In this document: one piece after another, positions 34,087 to 41,461 of the stretch
Numbering within the stretch: position 1 is the stretch's first letter
Layout of the letters: each line of letters begins with the position of its first letter
DNA from: Deltaproteobacteria bacterium
Lineage (GTDB): Bacteria; Desulfobacterota; Binatia; UTPRO1
Assembly: GCA_020852955.1 (NCBI GenBank)
Contig: JADYZW010000044.1
Location: 62,001 to 126,000, forward strand
Length of the DNA stretch: 64,000 bases
Direction: 5' to 3'
The notes under the pieces: model-generated
The model's input: only the letters and a program-made list of their open reading frames with translations
What the model was told of the DNA's origin: nothing
Databases searched by the model: none
Position numbers and translations under genes: made by a program

Positions 34087-34644
34087 TCAGCGCGCCGGGG
34101 CTTGCTTCCGGGGATCGTCGGCGGGGTTCACGAAATCCACCTGGAAGGGGCCCGTGCCGTGCACCTGCACGACGGTCGGTGTCTTGCTCTGCGCGAAGTG
34201 GCGCATCTCGCGCGGCAGGAGGACGTAGGAGCCGGCCGGCAGCGCGGTCAGCTTCCTCGCGTCGAAGACGTCGCCCGCGCCGACCGCGAACGTCCCCGAG
34301 AGGACCGTGATGTGCTCGTCGCCCGGGTGCCAGTGCGGCGGCACCTTGACGCCCGCCGGGCTCTTGATGCGGAGCACGAACGGGCCGGGCTTCTCCGGGT
34401 CGCCGGAGAGGACGGCCGCCTTCACGCCCCGACCGCCGAGCACGAACGGGACCCACTTGATCCCCTTCGGGATCGTCAGCACGTGCGAGGGGACGGCGTC
34501 CGCCACCGCGGCCGCGACCACGGCGCCGCTCGCCTTCACGCCGCCGGGACTCGACTCGATCTTCTTCGCCCCCGCCGCACAGCCGAACGCGCTTCCCGCC
34601 GCCAGCACCGCGATCACGACCGATCGCCACCCCGGACTCGTCAT
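34087..34644 (-). CDS. Cupin-domain lipoprotein
   Basis: A 185-residue lipoprotein with lipobox AFGC (Cys22). The cupin core (AGVKVPPHWHPGDEHITVLSG, with three His and a Glu as metal ligands, then LPAGSYVLLPREMRHFAQS with another His) resembles ChrR/DUF4437-type cupins that protect against oxidants or bind small ligands. The ligand set for a metal is complete. A near-perfect AAAGGAGG five bases upstream fixes the start. First gene before the Ntn hydrolase. Confidence 0.8.
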   Translation of the reverse strand: MTSPGWRSVVIAVLAAGSAFGCAAGAKKIESSPGGVKASGAVVAAAVADAVPSHVLTIPKGIKWVPFVLGGRGVKAAVLSGDPEKPGPFVLRIKSPAGVKVPPHWHPGDEHITVLSGTFAVGAGDVFDARKLTALPAGSYVLLPREMRHFAQSKTPTVVQVHGTGPFQVDFVNPADDPRKQAPAR

Positions 34645-34649
34645 GCGGA

Positions 34650-34657
34650 CCTCCTTT
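34650..34657 (-). promoter_or_regulatory. Ribosome binding site of the cupin lipoprotein gene
   Basis: AAAGGAGG on the minus strand, five bases before the ATG at 34644; one of the best Shine-Dalgarno matches in the window. Confidence 0.7.
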
Positions 34658-34787
34658 CACGCAAAGGCGGCCTCCATAGCCCAGCCAAGGAGGGCCGGGC
34701 AATTCCACCGCGCGCCATCGGCGCGGACGGGAGCCCTGACAGGATCCCGCCGCATCTGCTAACGACCGGGCACATGGAGGCGACGCG

Positions 34788-35771
34788 ATGACCGACCCGA
34801 GCGCTCCCCGTCACGTCTGCATCACCGGCGCCCTCGGCTTCATCGGGGGACGCCTCGGCGAACGCTACCGCGCCGCGGGCGCGCGCGTGACGGGCGTCGA
34901 CCTCCGCGACGACCCGGCACTCGCCGTCGCCGGCGGCGACCTCACCGCGCCGGGCGACTGGCGGCGCGCGTTCGAGGGGGCGGACCTCGTGATCCACACG
35001 GCCGCGCGCGTCGGCATGAGCGGCGACGAGGCGGCGTACTGGCGCGCCAACTGCCTCGCGACCCGCCACGTACTCGACGCCGCCGCGGCGGCCGGCGTCC
35101 GCCGCCTCGTCCACCTTTCCTCGATCGTCGCCTTCGGGTTCGACTATCCGGACGGCGTCGACGAGCGCCACCCGCTGCGCCCGAACGGCGTCCCCTACGT
35201 CGACACGAAGGTCGCGAGCGAGCAGGCCGTTCTGCAAGCGCACGCCGCCGGCGAGATCGCGTGCGCCATCGTCCGGCCCGGCGACGTGTACGGGCCGGGC
35301 TCGCATTTCTGGACCACGTCGCCGCTTCGGTCGATCGCCGCCGGACGCCTGGTCCTCCCGGCCATGGGCGAGGGCCAGCTGTCGCCGGTCTTCGTCGACG
35401 ATCTGGTCGACGGCATCATGCGCGCCGGCGCCGCGCCGGAGGCTGCCGGGCAGGTGTTCACGGTGACCGGCGGCGAGACGGTCACGGCGAGCGTCTTCTT
35501 CGGCCACTATGCGCGCATGCTCGGAAAGGCGAGCGTTCCGGCCGCGCCGACGCCGCTCGTACTGGCGCTCGCGGCGACCGTCGGCCGCATGATCGGCGAC
35601 GGCGACGTCACGCCGGCCGCCGTCCGCTACATCGCGCGGCGCGGCGGCTACTCGATCGCGAAGGCGCGCGCGCGCCTCGGGTACCGGCCGGCGGTCGACC
35701 TCGCCGAAGGCATGCGGCGCATCGAGGAATGGGCACGCGCGACCGGGCTAGTGCCGGCGACGGCGTCCTGA
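34788..35771 (+). CDS. NAD-dependent epimerase/dehydratase (3-beta-HSD-like extended SDR)
   Basis: A 327-residue extended SDR. CITGALGFIGGRLGERY binds NAD(P); DLVIHTAARVGMSGD, HLSSIVAFG (Ser) and VPYVDTKVASEQ (Tyr and Lys of YxxxK) form the active site; CAIVRPGDVYGPGS follows. The C-terminal part (VFFGHYARMLGK, VRYIARRGGYSIAKARARLGY) is like 3-beta-hydroxysteroid dehydrogenase/isomerase or nucleoside-sugar epimerase relatives. Substrate could be a sterol-like lipid or a sugar nucleotide. Single transcription unit. Confidence 0.88.
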   Translation: MTDPSAPRHVCITGALGFIGGRLGERYRAAGARVTGVDLRDDPALAVAGGDLTAPGDWRRAFEGADLVIHTAARVGMSGDEAAYWRANCLATRHVLDAAAAAGVRRLVHLSSIVAFGFDYPDGVDERHPLRPNGVPYVDTKVASEQAVLQAHAAGEIACAIVRPGDVYGPGSHFWTTSPLRSIAAGRLVLPAMGEGQLSPVFVDDLVDGIMRAGAAPEAAGQVFTVTGGETVTASVFFGHYARMLGKASVPAAPTPLVLALAATVGRMIGDGDVTPAAVRYIARRGGYSIAKARARLGYRPAVDLAEGMRRIEEWARATGLVPATAS

Positions 35772-35788
35772 GCCCGATGCTCGTGGCG

Positions 35789-35816
35789 GGCGCGGCGGCG
35801 CGCGCGCCGCCGCGCC
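35789..35816. terminator. 28-bp perfect palindrome between convergent genes
   Basis: A perfect 28-base palindrome (14-base half GGCGCGGCGGCGCG) fills the gap between the epimerase stop (+) and the MOSC stop (-, at 35817). Probable bidirectional terminator; no T tract. Confidence 0.55.
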
Positions 35817-36455
35817 TCAGTCGGCCAGGCGCTTCGCGAACGTCGCGCGCCACACCTCGGCGAGCCCCGGCAGCGCGATCGCGCGGCGGAGCGTCGCGGC
35901 GTCGATCGCGTCGGCGACGCCGAGGCGCACGAGCTCCGTGATGGTCATGCTCTCGGGCTCCGCGTGCACGCGCTCGATCGCATCGCCGGCGCCGATCTCG
36001 CCGGGACGGACGACCGCGAAGTAGAAGCCGCTCCGTTCCGAGCGCAGGAACTCCTTCACGATCTGCGGCCGGCCGAGCTTGATGCCGAGCTTGAAGCACG
36101 GCGTCCGCGGCTGGGTCACCATGAGCTCCGCCGTGCCGACGCGGAAGCGCTCGCCGACGCGCACGCGGTCTTCGAACAGCTCCGCGACGGTGAGGTTCTC
36201 GCCGAAGGCGCCCCACGAAAGCTCGGTCTCCGGGAGGCGCGCGCGCCACCATGGGTAGTGCTCGGACGGATAGCCGTAGACCGCCTTGTCGCGGCCGCCG
36301 TGGACGCGGAGATCGGCCTGACGATCTCCCATCAAGTTGTCGCCGACGATGGCGACCCGGCCCGCGACGGGGTGCTTCCAGATCCCGGTCTGGACCGTCG
36401 CCCCGCGGTACGCCACCGGCCGAGGCAGGCCGACGTTCACCGAGACGACGCGCAT
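35817..36455 (-). CDS. MOSC domain protein (YiiM-like)
   Basis: A 212-residue protein of the MOSC family (molybdenum cofactor sulfurase C-terminal). VNVGLPRPVAYRGATVQTG, GDRQADLRVHGGRDKAVYGY, ELSWGAFGENLTVAEL and QPRTPCFKLGIKLGRPQIV are the YiiM hallmark blocks; the conserved Cys of TPCFKL is present. YiiM-type proteins act in reduction of N-hydroxylated compounds with molybdenum cofactor. No molybdopterin biosynthesis gene is nearby. Confidence 0.9.
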   Translation of the reverse strand: MRVVSVNVGLPRPVAYRGATVQTGIWKHPVAGRVAIVGDNLMGDRQADLRVHGGRDKAVYGYPSEHYPWWRARLPETELSWGAFGENLTVAELFEDRVRVGERFRVGTAELMVTQPRTPCFKLGIKLGRPQIVKEFLRSERSGFYFAVVRPGEIGAGDAIERVHAEPESMTITELVRLGVADAIDAATLRRAIALPGLAEVWRATFAKRLAD

Positions 36456-36518
36456 GGGAGCCGGGACACTAGCGCCGGCGCGGCGCCTTCACCAGCCCGC
36501 ACGGCGGCCGGAGCCCGC

Positions 36519-37220
36519 TCACCACACGCCGGGAACCAGCCGCGAGCGCACGCGCCCGGCATAGGCGTCGTATCCCGGGAGCGCGCCGCGCAGGAAGCGC
36601 TCCTCGATCCCGATCCGCACCACGAGGAGGGCGATCGGGACGCACGCCGCAAGCGCGCCGGCCGTCGACCCGAGCCAGAGCGGCATGCCGACGAGGAGGA
36701 GGGTCGCGCCCGCGTACATCGGGTGCCGGACGACGGCGTACGGTCCGTCCGCGACGACGCGCTGACGCCGCTCGGTCTGCGACCGTACGACCGGGACGGC
36801 GAACTCATTGGCGCGCATCGCCGCCACGATGAGCCACCAGCCCGCGAGCACGAGCCCGAGCCCGCAGACCGCGACCGCCGTTCCCGGCGGCGGCAGCAGG
36901 CGGAGCGCGAACACGTCCCAGGGCACGAAGCGCATCGCGCCGCAGAAGGCGGCGACGAAGAGCAGCACGACCACCCGATCGGCGCGCGACTGGCCGCGCT
37001 GCACGGGCAAGCGGAAACGCTCGGCGAGGAGCGCGGGGTCGGCGCGCGCCAGCACCACCATGCTCGCGATCGTCGCCGCGAGCGCGACGCCGACGAGCGC
37101 CCACGCCGCCCGCCAGGTGAGGACGCCCGGCGGACGGAACAGGAGGAGGGCGAGCAGCGCCGGCTGCAGGAGCGCACCGAGCAGCATCCGCGCGCGCGGC
37201 GGCGGCGTCGCGACCGGCAT
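36519..37220 (-). CDS. Isoprenylcysteine carboxyl methyltransferase-like membrane protein
   Basis: A 233-residue integral membrane methyltransferase of the ICMT/PEMT family. The SAM-binding C-terminal signature GPYAVVRHPMYAGATLLLVG is followed by a hydrophobic pair and EERFLRGALPGYDAYAGRVR. About five membrane helices precede or surround it. In bacteria such enzymes probably methylate small lipophilic or lipid substrates. Divergent from the BI-1 gene. Confidence 0.85.
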   Translation of the reverse strand: MPVATPPPRARMLLGALLQPALLALLLFRPPGVLTWRAAWALVGVALAATIASMVVLARADPALLAERFRLPVQRGQSRADRVVVLLFVAAFCGAMRFVPWDVFALRLLPPPGTAVAVCGLGLVLAGWWLIVAAMRANEFAVPVVRSQTERRQRVVADGPYAVVRHPMYAGATLLLVGMPLWLGSTAGALAACVPIALLVVRIGIEERFLRGALPGYDAYAGRVRSRLVPGVW

Positions 37221-37383
37221 CGCGCCACCGACTACACGGTGGGCGCCGCGCGCCGCAACGCGGGGGCGCCCCGCTCGACCGGCCGCTCCCCCCGTTCACC
37301 GCTCCCGACCCCGAAAGCGACCCCGCCTCGTCATCCCGGAAAGCCGCCTCGCTACGCCGAAGGACATCGTGTAGATACGCACC

Positions 37384-38136
37384 ATGGCCAATCCCATCGC
37401 GATGCGATCGAGCAATCCCGCGCTCACGGACGAAACCTTTCGCGGCGCCCGCGCCGGCATCGGCGAGAACGCCATGACCATCCAGGGCACCGTCAACAAG
37501 ACGGGCTTCGCGCTCGTGATCCTGATGGTCGCGGCGTCCTACACCTGGAACCTCGGCGTCGCCGATCCGCGCGTCCCGGCCTTCACCATGGTCGGCGTGC
37601 TCGGCGGCCTCGTGCTCGCCATGGTGACGATCTTCAAGAAGGAGTGGGCGGGCACGACGACGCCGATGTACGCGGCGCTCGAGGGCCTCGCACTCGGCGG
37701 CATCTCGGCGACCTTCGAGGCGCGCTTTCCCGGCCTCGTGAGCCAGGCGGTGTTCCTCACGTTCGGAACGCTCGGCGCGCTCCTGCTCGCCTACCGCTCC
37801 GGACTCATCCGGGCGACCGAGAACTTCAAGCTCGGCATCTTCGCGGCGACCGGCGGCATCGCGCTCGTCTACCTCGTCAATTTCGTGATGAGCTTCTTCG
37901 GATCCGGCATTCCCATGATCCACTCGAGCGGCACGGTCGGCATCGTGTTCAGCGTGATCGTCGTCGGCGTCGCGGCGTTGAACCTGGTGCTCGACTTCGA
38001 CTTCATCGAGCACGGCGCCGAGAGCGGCGCGCCCAAGTACATGGAGTGGTACGGAGCCTTCGGGCTCCTCGTCACGCTCGTCTGGCTCTACCTCGAGATC
38101 CTGCGGCTGCTCGCGAAGCTGCAAGAGCGGCGCTGA
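37384..38136 (+). CDS. Bax inhibitor-1/YccA family membrane protein
   Basis: A 250-residue seven-helix membrane protein of the BI-1 (TMBIM/YetJ) family, pH-gated calcium leak channels in structurally studied bacterial members. N-terminal NPALTDETFRGARAGIG is typical of the family version seen in many bacteria; membrane segments include AFTMVGVLGGLVLAMVTIF, LEGLALGGISATFEA and YGAFGLLVTLVWLYLEILRL. A strong hairpin terminator follows the stop. Confidence 0.9.
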   Translation: MANPIAMRSSNPALTDETFRGARAGIGENAMTIQGTVNKTGFALVILMVAASYTWNLGVADPRVPAFTMVGVLGGLVLAMVTIFKKEWAGTTTPMYAALEGLALGGISATFEARFPGLVSQAVFLTFGTLGALLLAYRSGLIRATENFKLGIFAATGGIALVYLVNFVMSFFGSGIPMIHSSGTVGIVFSVIVVGVAALNLVLDFDFIEHGAESGAPKYMEWYGAFGLLVTLVWLYLEILRLLAKLQERR

Positions 38137-38157
38137 CCCGGCGGGACGGACGCCGTT

Positions 38158-38188
38158 CGCAACCGCGCGCGCTGCCCGCGCGGTTGCG
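38158..38188 (+). terminator. Intrinsic-like terminator after the BI-1 gene
   Basis: Perfect 12-bp stem CGCAACCGCGCG (38158-38169) / CGCGCGGTTGCG (38177-38188) with a 7-base loop, followed by TTCC. It lies 21 bases beyond the BI-1 stop. Confidence 0.6.
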
Positions 38189-38234
38189 TTCCTCGCTGCG
38201 CGTTGTATTGCTGCGCTCCGACTGGAGAGGTGGC

Positions 38235-38831
38235 ATGGCCGTGGACTCCCTGCTTTCCCCCTGGCTGATCGTGGTGTCGAGCATCGTCGTCGGGGCGTTG
38301 CTCGGCATCGTGTTCGAGCGCACCCGGGGCACCGCCGCGAAGCGCGCCGCCAGGTTCGAGGCCGAGCTGGTGGAGGCGCGCTCCGAACTCATGCGCTACC
38401 GCGACCAGACCAAGCACCACTTCGGGAAGAGCGCGGAACTGCTCGGCAAGATGGCGACCGACTACCGCGAGTTTCTCGATCACTTCGTCGCGGGCGCCAC
38501 GGAGCTCTGCGGTCCGAACATGAAGGAGCTCGATGCGAGCGGCCTCGACCAGCGGCTGCTCGGCACGAGCGCACCGGCGAGCGGCGCCGCGGCGTCCGTC
38601 GCAGCGCCGGCCGAGACGGCGATGGCGGCGCCCGTCGCGAGCGGCATCCCCGCGTCGCCGGCCGCCCCCCTCACGAGCGGCACGACGGTCCCGATCAGGA
38701 CGGTGACCCCGGCGCCGATCGCGTCCGCGCACGGCGCGCCGACCACGCCGCTCGCGGCCCCCCGGACGCCGCATCCTTCGGCGTTCGGCGCCGTGGCGAC
38801 CGACCCGTTCGCGGAAGACGTCGCGAAGTAG
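38235..38831 (+). CDS. YhcB (DUF1043)-like membrane protein with Ala/Pro-rich tail
   Basis: A 198-residue protein with one N-terminal membrane helix (LSPWLIVVSSIVVGALLGIV) and a coiled-coil-like segment (ARFEAELVEARSELMRYRDQ) leading into HHFGKSAELLGKMATDYREF, the signature region of DUF1043/YhcB (ZapG), which in E. coli links cell division, envelope synthesis and lipid homeostasis. The second half is a low-complexity Ala/Pro/Thr tail, longer than in E. coli YhcB. The start at 38235 puts the membrane helix first. Confidence 0.82.
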   Translation: MAVDSLLSPWLIVVSSIVVGALLGIVFERTRGTAAKRAARFEAELVEARSELMRYRDQTKHHFGKSAELLGKMATDYREFLDHFVAGATELCGPNMKELDASGLDQRLLGTSAPASGAAASVAAPAETAMAAPVASGIPASPAAPLTSGTTVPIRTVTPAPIASAHGAPTTPLAAPRTPHPSAFGAVATDPFAEDVAK

Positions 38832-38925
38832 CGCCGGCCGCGAGGAGAGGCCGGCGCGTCGGGCCGGCTCCCTGGGCACGGCCGCCCCCCTGACCGATCG
38901 GCCACCCGCCGAACCGCTCCAAGGG

Positions 38926-38940
38926 GCCAGAAAATCTGGC
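38926..38940. promoter_or_regulatory. Operator-like dyad upstream of the nucleotide-sugar dehydrogenase
   Basis: GCCAGA-AAA-TCTGGC, a perfect 6-bp dyad with a 3-base AT-rich centre, 114 bases before the start codon at 39054, in a locally AT-richer region. Confidence 0.35.
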
Positions 38941-39053
38941 GCAGACGGTGAATCTTCCCGCAGCTACCATTGAGGACGCTTTGCCAAGGGTGTTAGGAAC
39001 TCCGGTTCCACCTGCACCGAAACGACGCACCTATTTCTTCAGGAGATCGATCG

Positions 39054-40697
39054 ATGGCCGAGAAGTCGGTGAGCCCCGCCGGAGAAGCGTTCCCCCTCCC
39101 CACCCGCGAAGAATACGGCGCCGAGATGAAGCGGCTCGAAGCTCTCGCCAGGGCCGCCCGCGCCGAAGGCAAGGAGATCGTCGTCGTCATGGGCGTCGGA
39201 TTCGTCGGCGCCGTGATGGCCGCGATCGTCGCTGACACGGTCGACAAGAAGAGCAAGAAGCCGAGCAAGTTCGTGATCGGCTGCCAGCGCCCGAGTCCGC
39301 GGAGCTACTGGAAGATCCCCCTCCTGAACCGTGGCGAGTCGCCCGTGAAGGCGGAGGATCCCGAAGTCGATCCGATGATCCGCCGCTGCGTCCTCGAAAA
39401 GAAGACGCTGACCGCGACCTTCAACTCCGACTGCCTGGCGCTCGCCGACTGCGTCGTCGTCGACGTGCAGTGCGACTACTCGAAGCACGACCTCGGCCAG
39501 ATGCGCACCGGCGAGGTCGAGATGGCGGCGCTCGAAGCGACCATCAAGACGATCGGCGAGAAGATCCGGCCGAACTGCCTGACGCTCATCGAGACGACGG
39601 TCGCCCCGGGAACGACGGAGTTCGTCGCCATGCCGATCCTCCTGAAAGCGTTCGCGGCGCGCGGCATCGACAGCGAGCCGCTCCTCTCGCACTCCTACGA
39701 GCGCGTCATGCCCGGCCGCGAGTACGTCGCGAGCATTCGCGACTTCTGGCGCGTCTGCAGCGGCGTGAACGCCGAGGCGCGCGAGCGCGTCGTGAAGTTC
39801 CTGAACGAGGTGCTGAACACCGAGAAATTCCCGCTCACGGTCATGGACCGCCCGATCGAGTCCGAGACCGCGAAGATCGTCGAGAACTCGTACCGCGCCA
39901 CCATCCTCGCGTTTCTCAACGAGTGGAGCCTCTTCTCGGAGCGCAACGGCGTCGACCTCGTCAAGGTGATCAAGGCCATCAAGATGCGCCCGACCCACGA
40001 CAACATGATCTTCCCGGGGCCCGGTATCGGCGGCTACTGCCTCCCGAAGGACGGCGGCCTCGGCTACTGGGCCTACAAGCACATCCTCGGCTTCGACGAC
40101 GGCGACCAGGTGTTCAAGATGAGCACCACCGCGATCGACATCAACGACACGCGCGGCCTCCACGTTGCCACCCTCGTCCGCGACGCGCTCCGCAACATGG
40201 GCCGCTACATCGCGGGCGCCGAGATCGCGCTCCTCGGCGCCAGCTACCGCCAGGACGTCGGCGACACGCGCTACTCGGGGTCGGAGGTCGTCGTACGGCG
40301 TCTGACCGAGATGGGCGCCGACGTGCGCGTCCACGACCCGTACGTCGAGCACTGGTGGGAGTTCGAAGCGCAGGACGACTATCCCGCGCCCGGCCACTCC
40401 CTCGCCCGGTTCTTCCGCAACCAGGACCACCTGAAGGATCTCCGCGTCCAGCCCGATCTCGCCGACACGCTGAAGGGCGTCGAGGCCGTCGTGCTCGCGG
40501 TCCCGCACGAGCCGTATCTCGAGCTCGAGCCCGAGAAGCTCGTGAAGATGACGGGCGGACCGGTCGCGGTGATCGACTGCTTCGGGATCCTCGACGACGC
40601 GAAGATCCGCCGCTACTTCGAGCTCGGATGCGAGGTCAAGGGCCTCGGCCGCGGCCATATCCAACGCATCAAGAAGGAAGTCCGGGAGTCGGCGTAG
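39054..40697 (+). CDS. Nucleotide sugar dehydrogenase (UDP-GlcNAc/ManNAc or UDP-glucose type)
   Basis: A 547-residue NAD-dependent dehydrogenase oxidising a UDP-sugar C6 alcohol to a uronic acid for polysaccharide synthesis. NAD motif VVMGVGFVGAVMAA (~43-56), VVDVQCDYSKH, TLIETTVAPGTTE, SETAKIVENSYRATILAFLNE, catalytic Cys ~329 in GPGIGGYCLPKDGG, and LGASYRQDVGDTRYSGSE in the C-terminal domain. It is about 100 residues longer than usual, owing to an N-terminal extension and an insert after the first strand (RPSPRSYWKIPLLNRGES). An AGGAG site eight bases upstream supports the start. Confidence 0.9.
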   Translation: MAEKSVSPAGEAFPLPTREEYGAEMKRLEALARAARAEGKEIVVVMGVGFVGAVMAAIVADTVDKKSKKPSKFVIGCQRPSPRSYWKIPLLNRGESPVKAEDPEVDPMIRRCVLEKKTLTATFNSDCLALADCVVVDVQCDYSKHDLGQMRTGEVEMAALEATIKTIGEKIRPNCLTLIETTVAPGTTEFVAMPILLKAFAARGIDSEPLLSHSYERVMPGREYVASIRDFWRVCSGVNAEARERVVKFLNEVLNTEKFPLTVMDRPIESETAKIVENSYRATILAFLNEWSLFSERNGVDLVKVIKAIKMRPTHDNMIFPGPGIGGYCLPKDGGLGYWAYKHILGFDDGDQVFKMSTTAIDINDTRGLHVATLVRDALRNMGRYIAGAEIALLGASYRQDVGDTRYSGSEVVVRRLTEMGADVRVHDPYVEHWWEFEAQDDYPAPGHSLARFFRNQDHLKDLRVQPDLADTLKGVEAVVLAVPHEPYLELEPEKLVKMTGGPVAVIDCFGILDDAKIRRYFELGCEVKGLGRGHIQRIKKEVRESA

Positions 40698-40703
40698 CGG
40701 CCG

Positions 40704-41203
40704 GTGGCACGCGGTGCTCGACAAGGCGAACGCGCCCTCCGAGCCATCGACCAGCACGCGGCGCTCCTCGCGGCCTATCGCGACTGGCACGCGCCGATCC
40801 CGGCGCCGTTCCGCGCGACGCATCCCGCGCAGGTGATCCGCACCGAGCTCTTCGACCGCCCTCCGACGCGCACCTGGGACCGCGGCGCCGTGACGCTCCT
40901 CGGCGACGCCGCGCACCCGATGACGCCGAACCTCGGACAAGGCGGCTGCCCGGCGATCGAGAACGCGTGGATCCTCGCGCGCGAGCTCGCCCGCGACCCC
41001 TCACCGCCGGGCTGCGCCGCTACGAGTCGTTGCGACAGCCGCGCACGCACCGCATCGTCGAGCGATCATGGTGCTTCGGGAAGATGGCGCAGTCGTCGAG
41101 TCCGCTCGTGACGCGCGTCCGTGACGTCGCGATGCGCCGGCTCCCCGAATCGCTCATGCGACGCGCGTTCGCCTGGTCGTTCGACTTCGACCCGGACGCA
41201 TGA
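40704..41203 (+). pseudogene. Remnant of an FAD-dependent monooxygenase
   Basis: Only the C-terminal third of a UbiH/PHBH-type aromatic-ring monooxygenase is left. LLAAYRDWHAPIPAPFRAT, then AVTLLGDAAHPMTPNLGQGG with CPAIENAWILARELARD, is the GD motif of the family. The first ~200 residues with the GxGxxG FAD motif are absent, and near 41000 homology jumps to another frame (LTAGLRRYESLRQPRTHRIV and RRLPESLMRRAFAWSFDFDP, ending 41203). N-terminal deletion plus a frameshift show a dead gene. Confidence 0.75.
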
Positions 41204-41461
41204 CGCGAGGTCTCGCTCAACGCGACGGGGAAGAGCGATCCACTCGGCGACGAGTCATGCGGCGCGCGTCGTCGGCCGTGCGCTCGTGAGGATCCTGGAC
41301 CACGAGGTCGGACGGCACCATGGACGCGAGGAGGCACCCCACGCCGCAATCGCGCGACGCTACGCGTAGCCGTTGCCGGGATCGAACGTGCCCGGCCCCG
41401 TCAGCGGACCGCGAAGGACACCGACGCCGCGCCGAGCGACTCCGCGACGCGCGCCGCCCCT
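41204..41461. other. Noncoding gap after the monooxygenase remnant
   Basis: About 258 bases between the pseudogene and the convergent PilB-like gene. I find no convincing frame, RNA or clear hairpin; probably further decayed DNA. Confidence 0.4.

Noticed and set aside
35964-38234. A long in-frame 5' extension of the YhcB-like gene
   Set aside because: The extension crosses the MOSC, ICMT and BI-1 genes in other frames; the membrane helix and DUF1043 motif begin at 38235.
41204-41461. A possible small gene after the monooxygenase relic
   Set aside because: Short frames only, Arg-rich and without ribosome sites or motifs.
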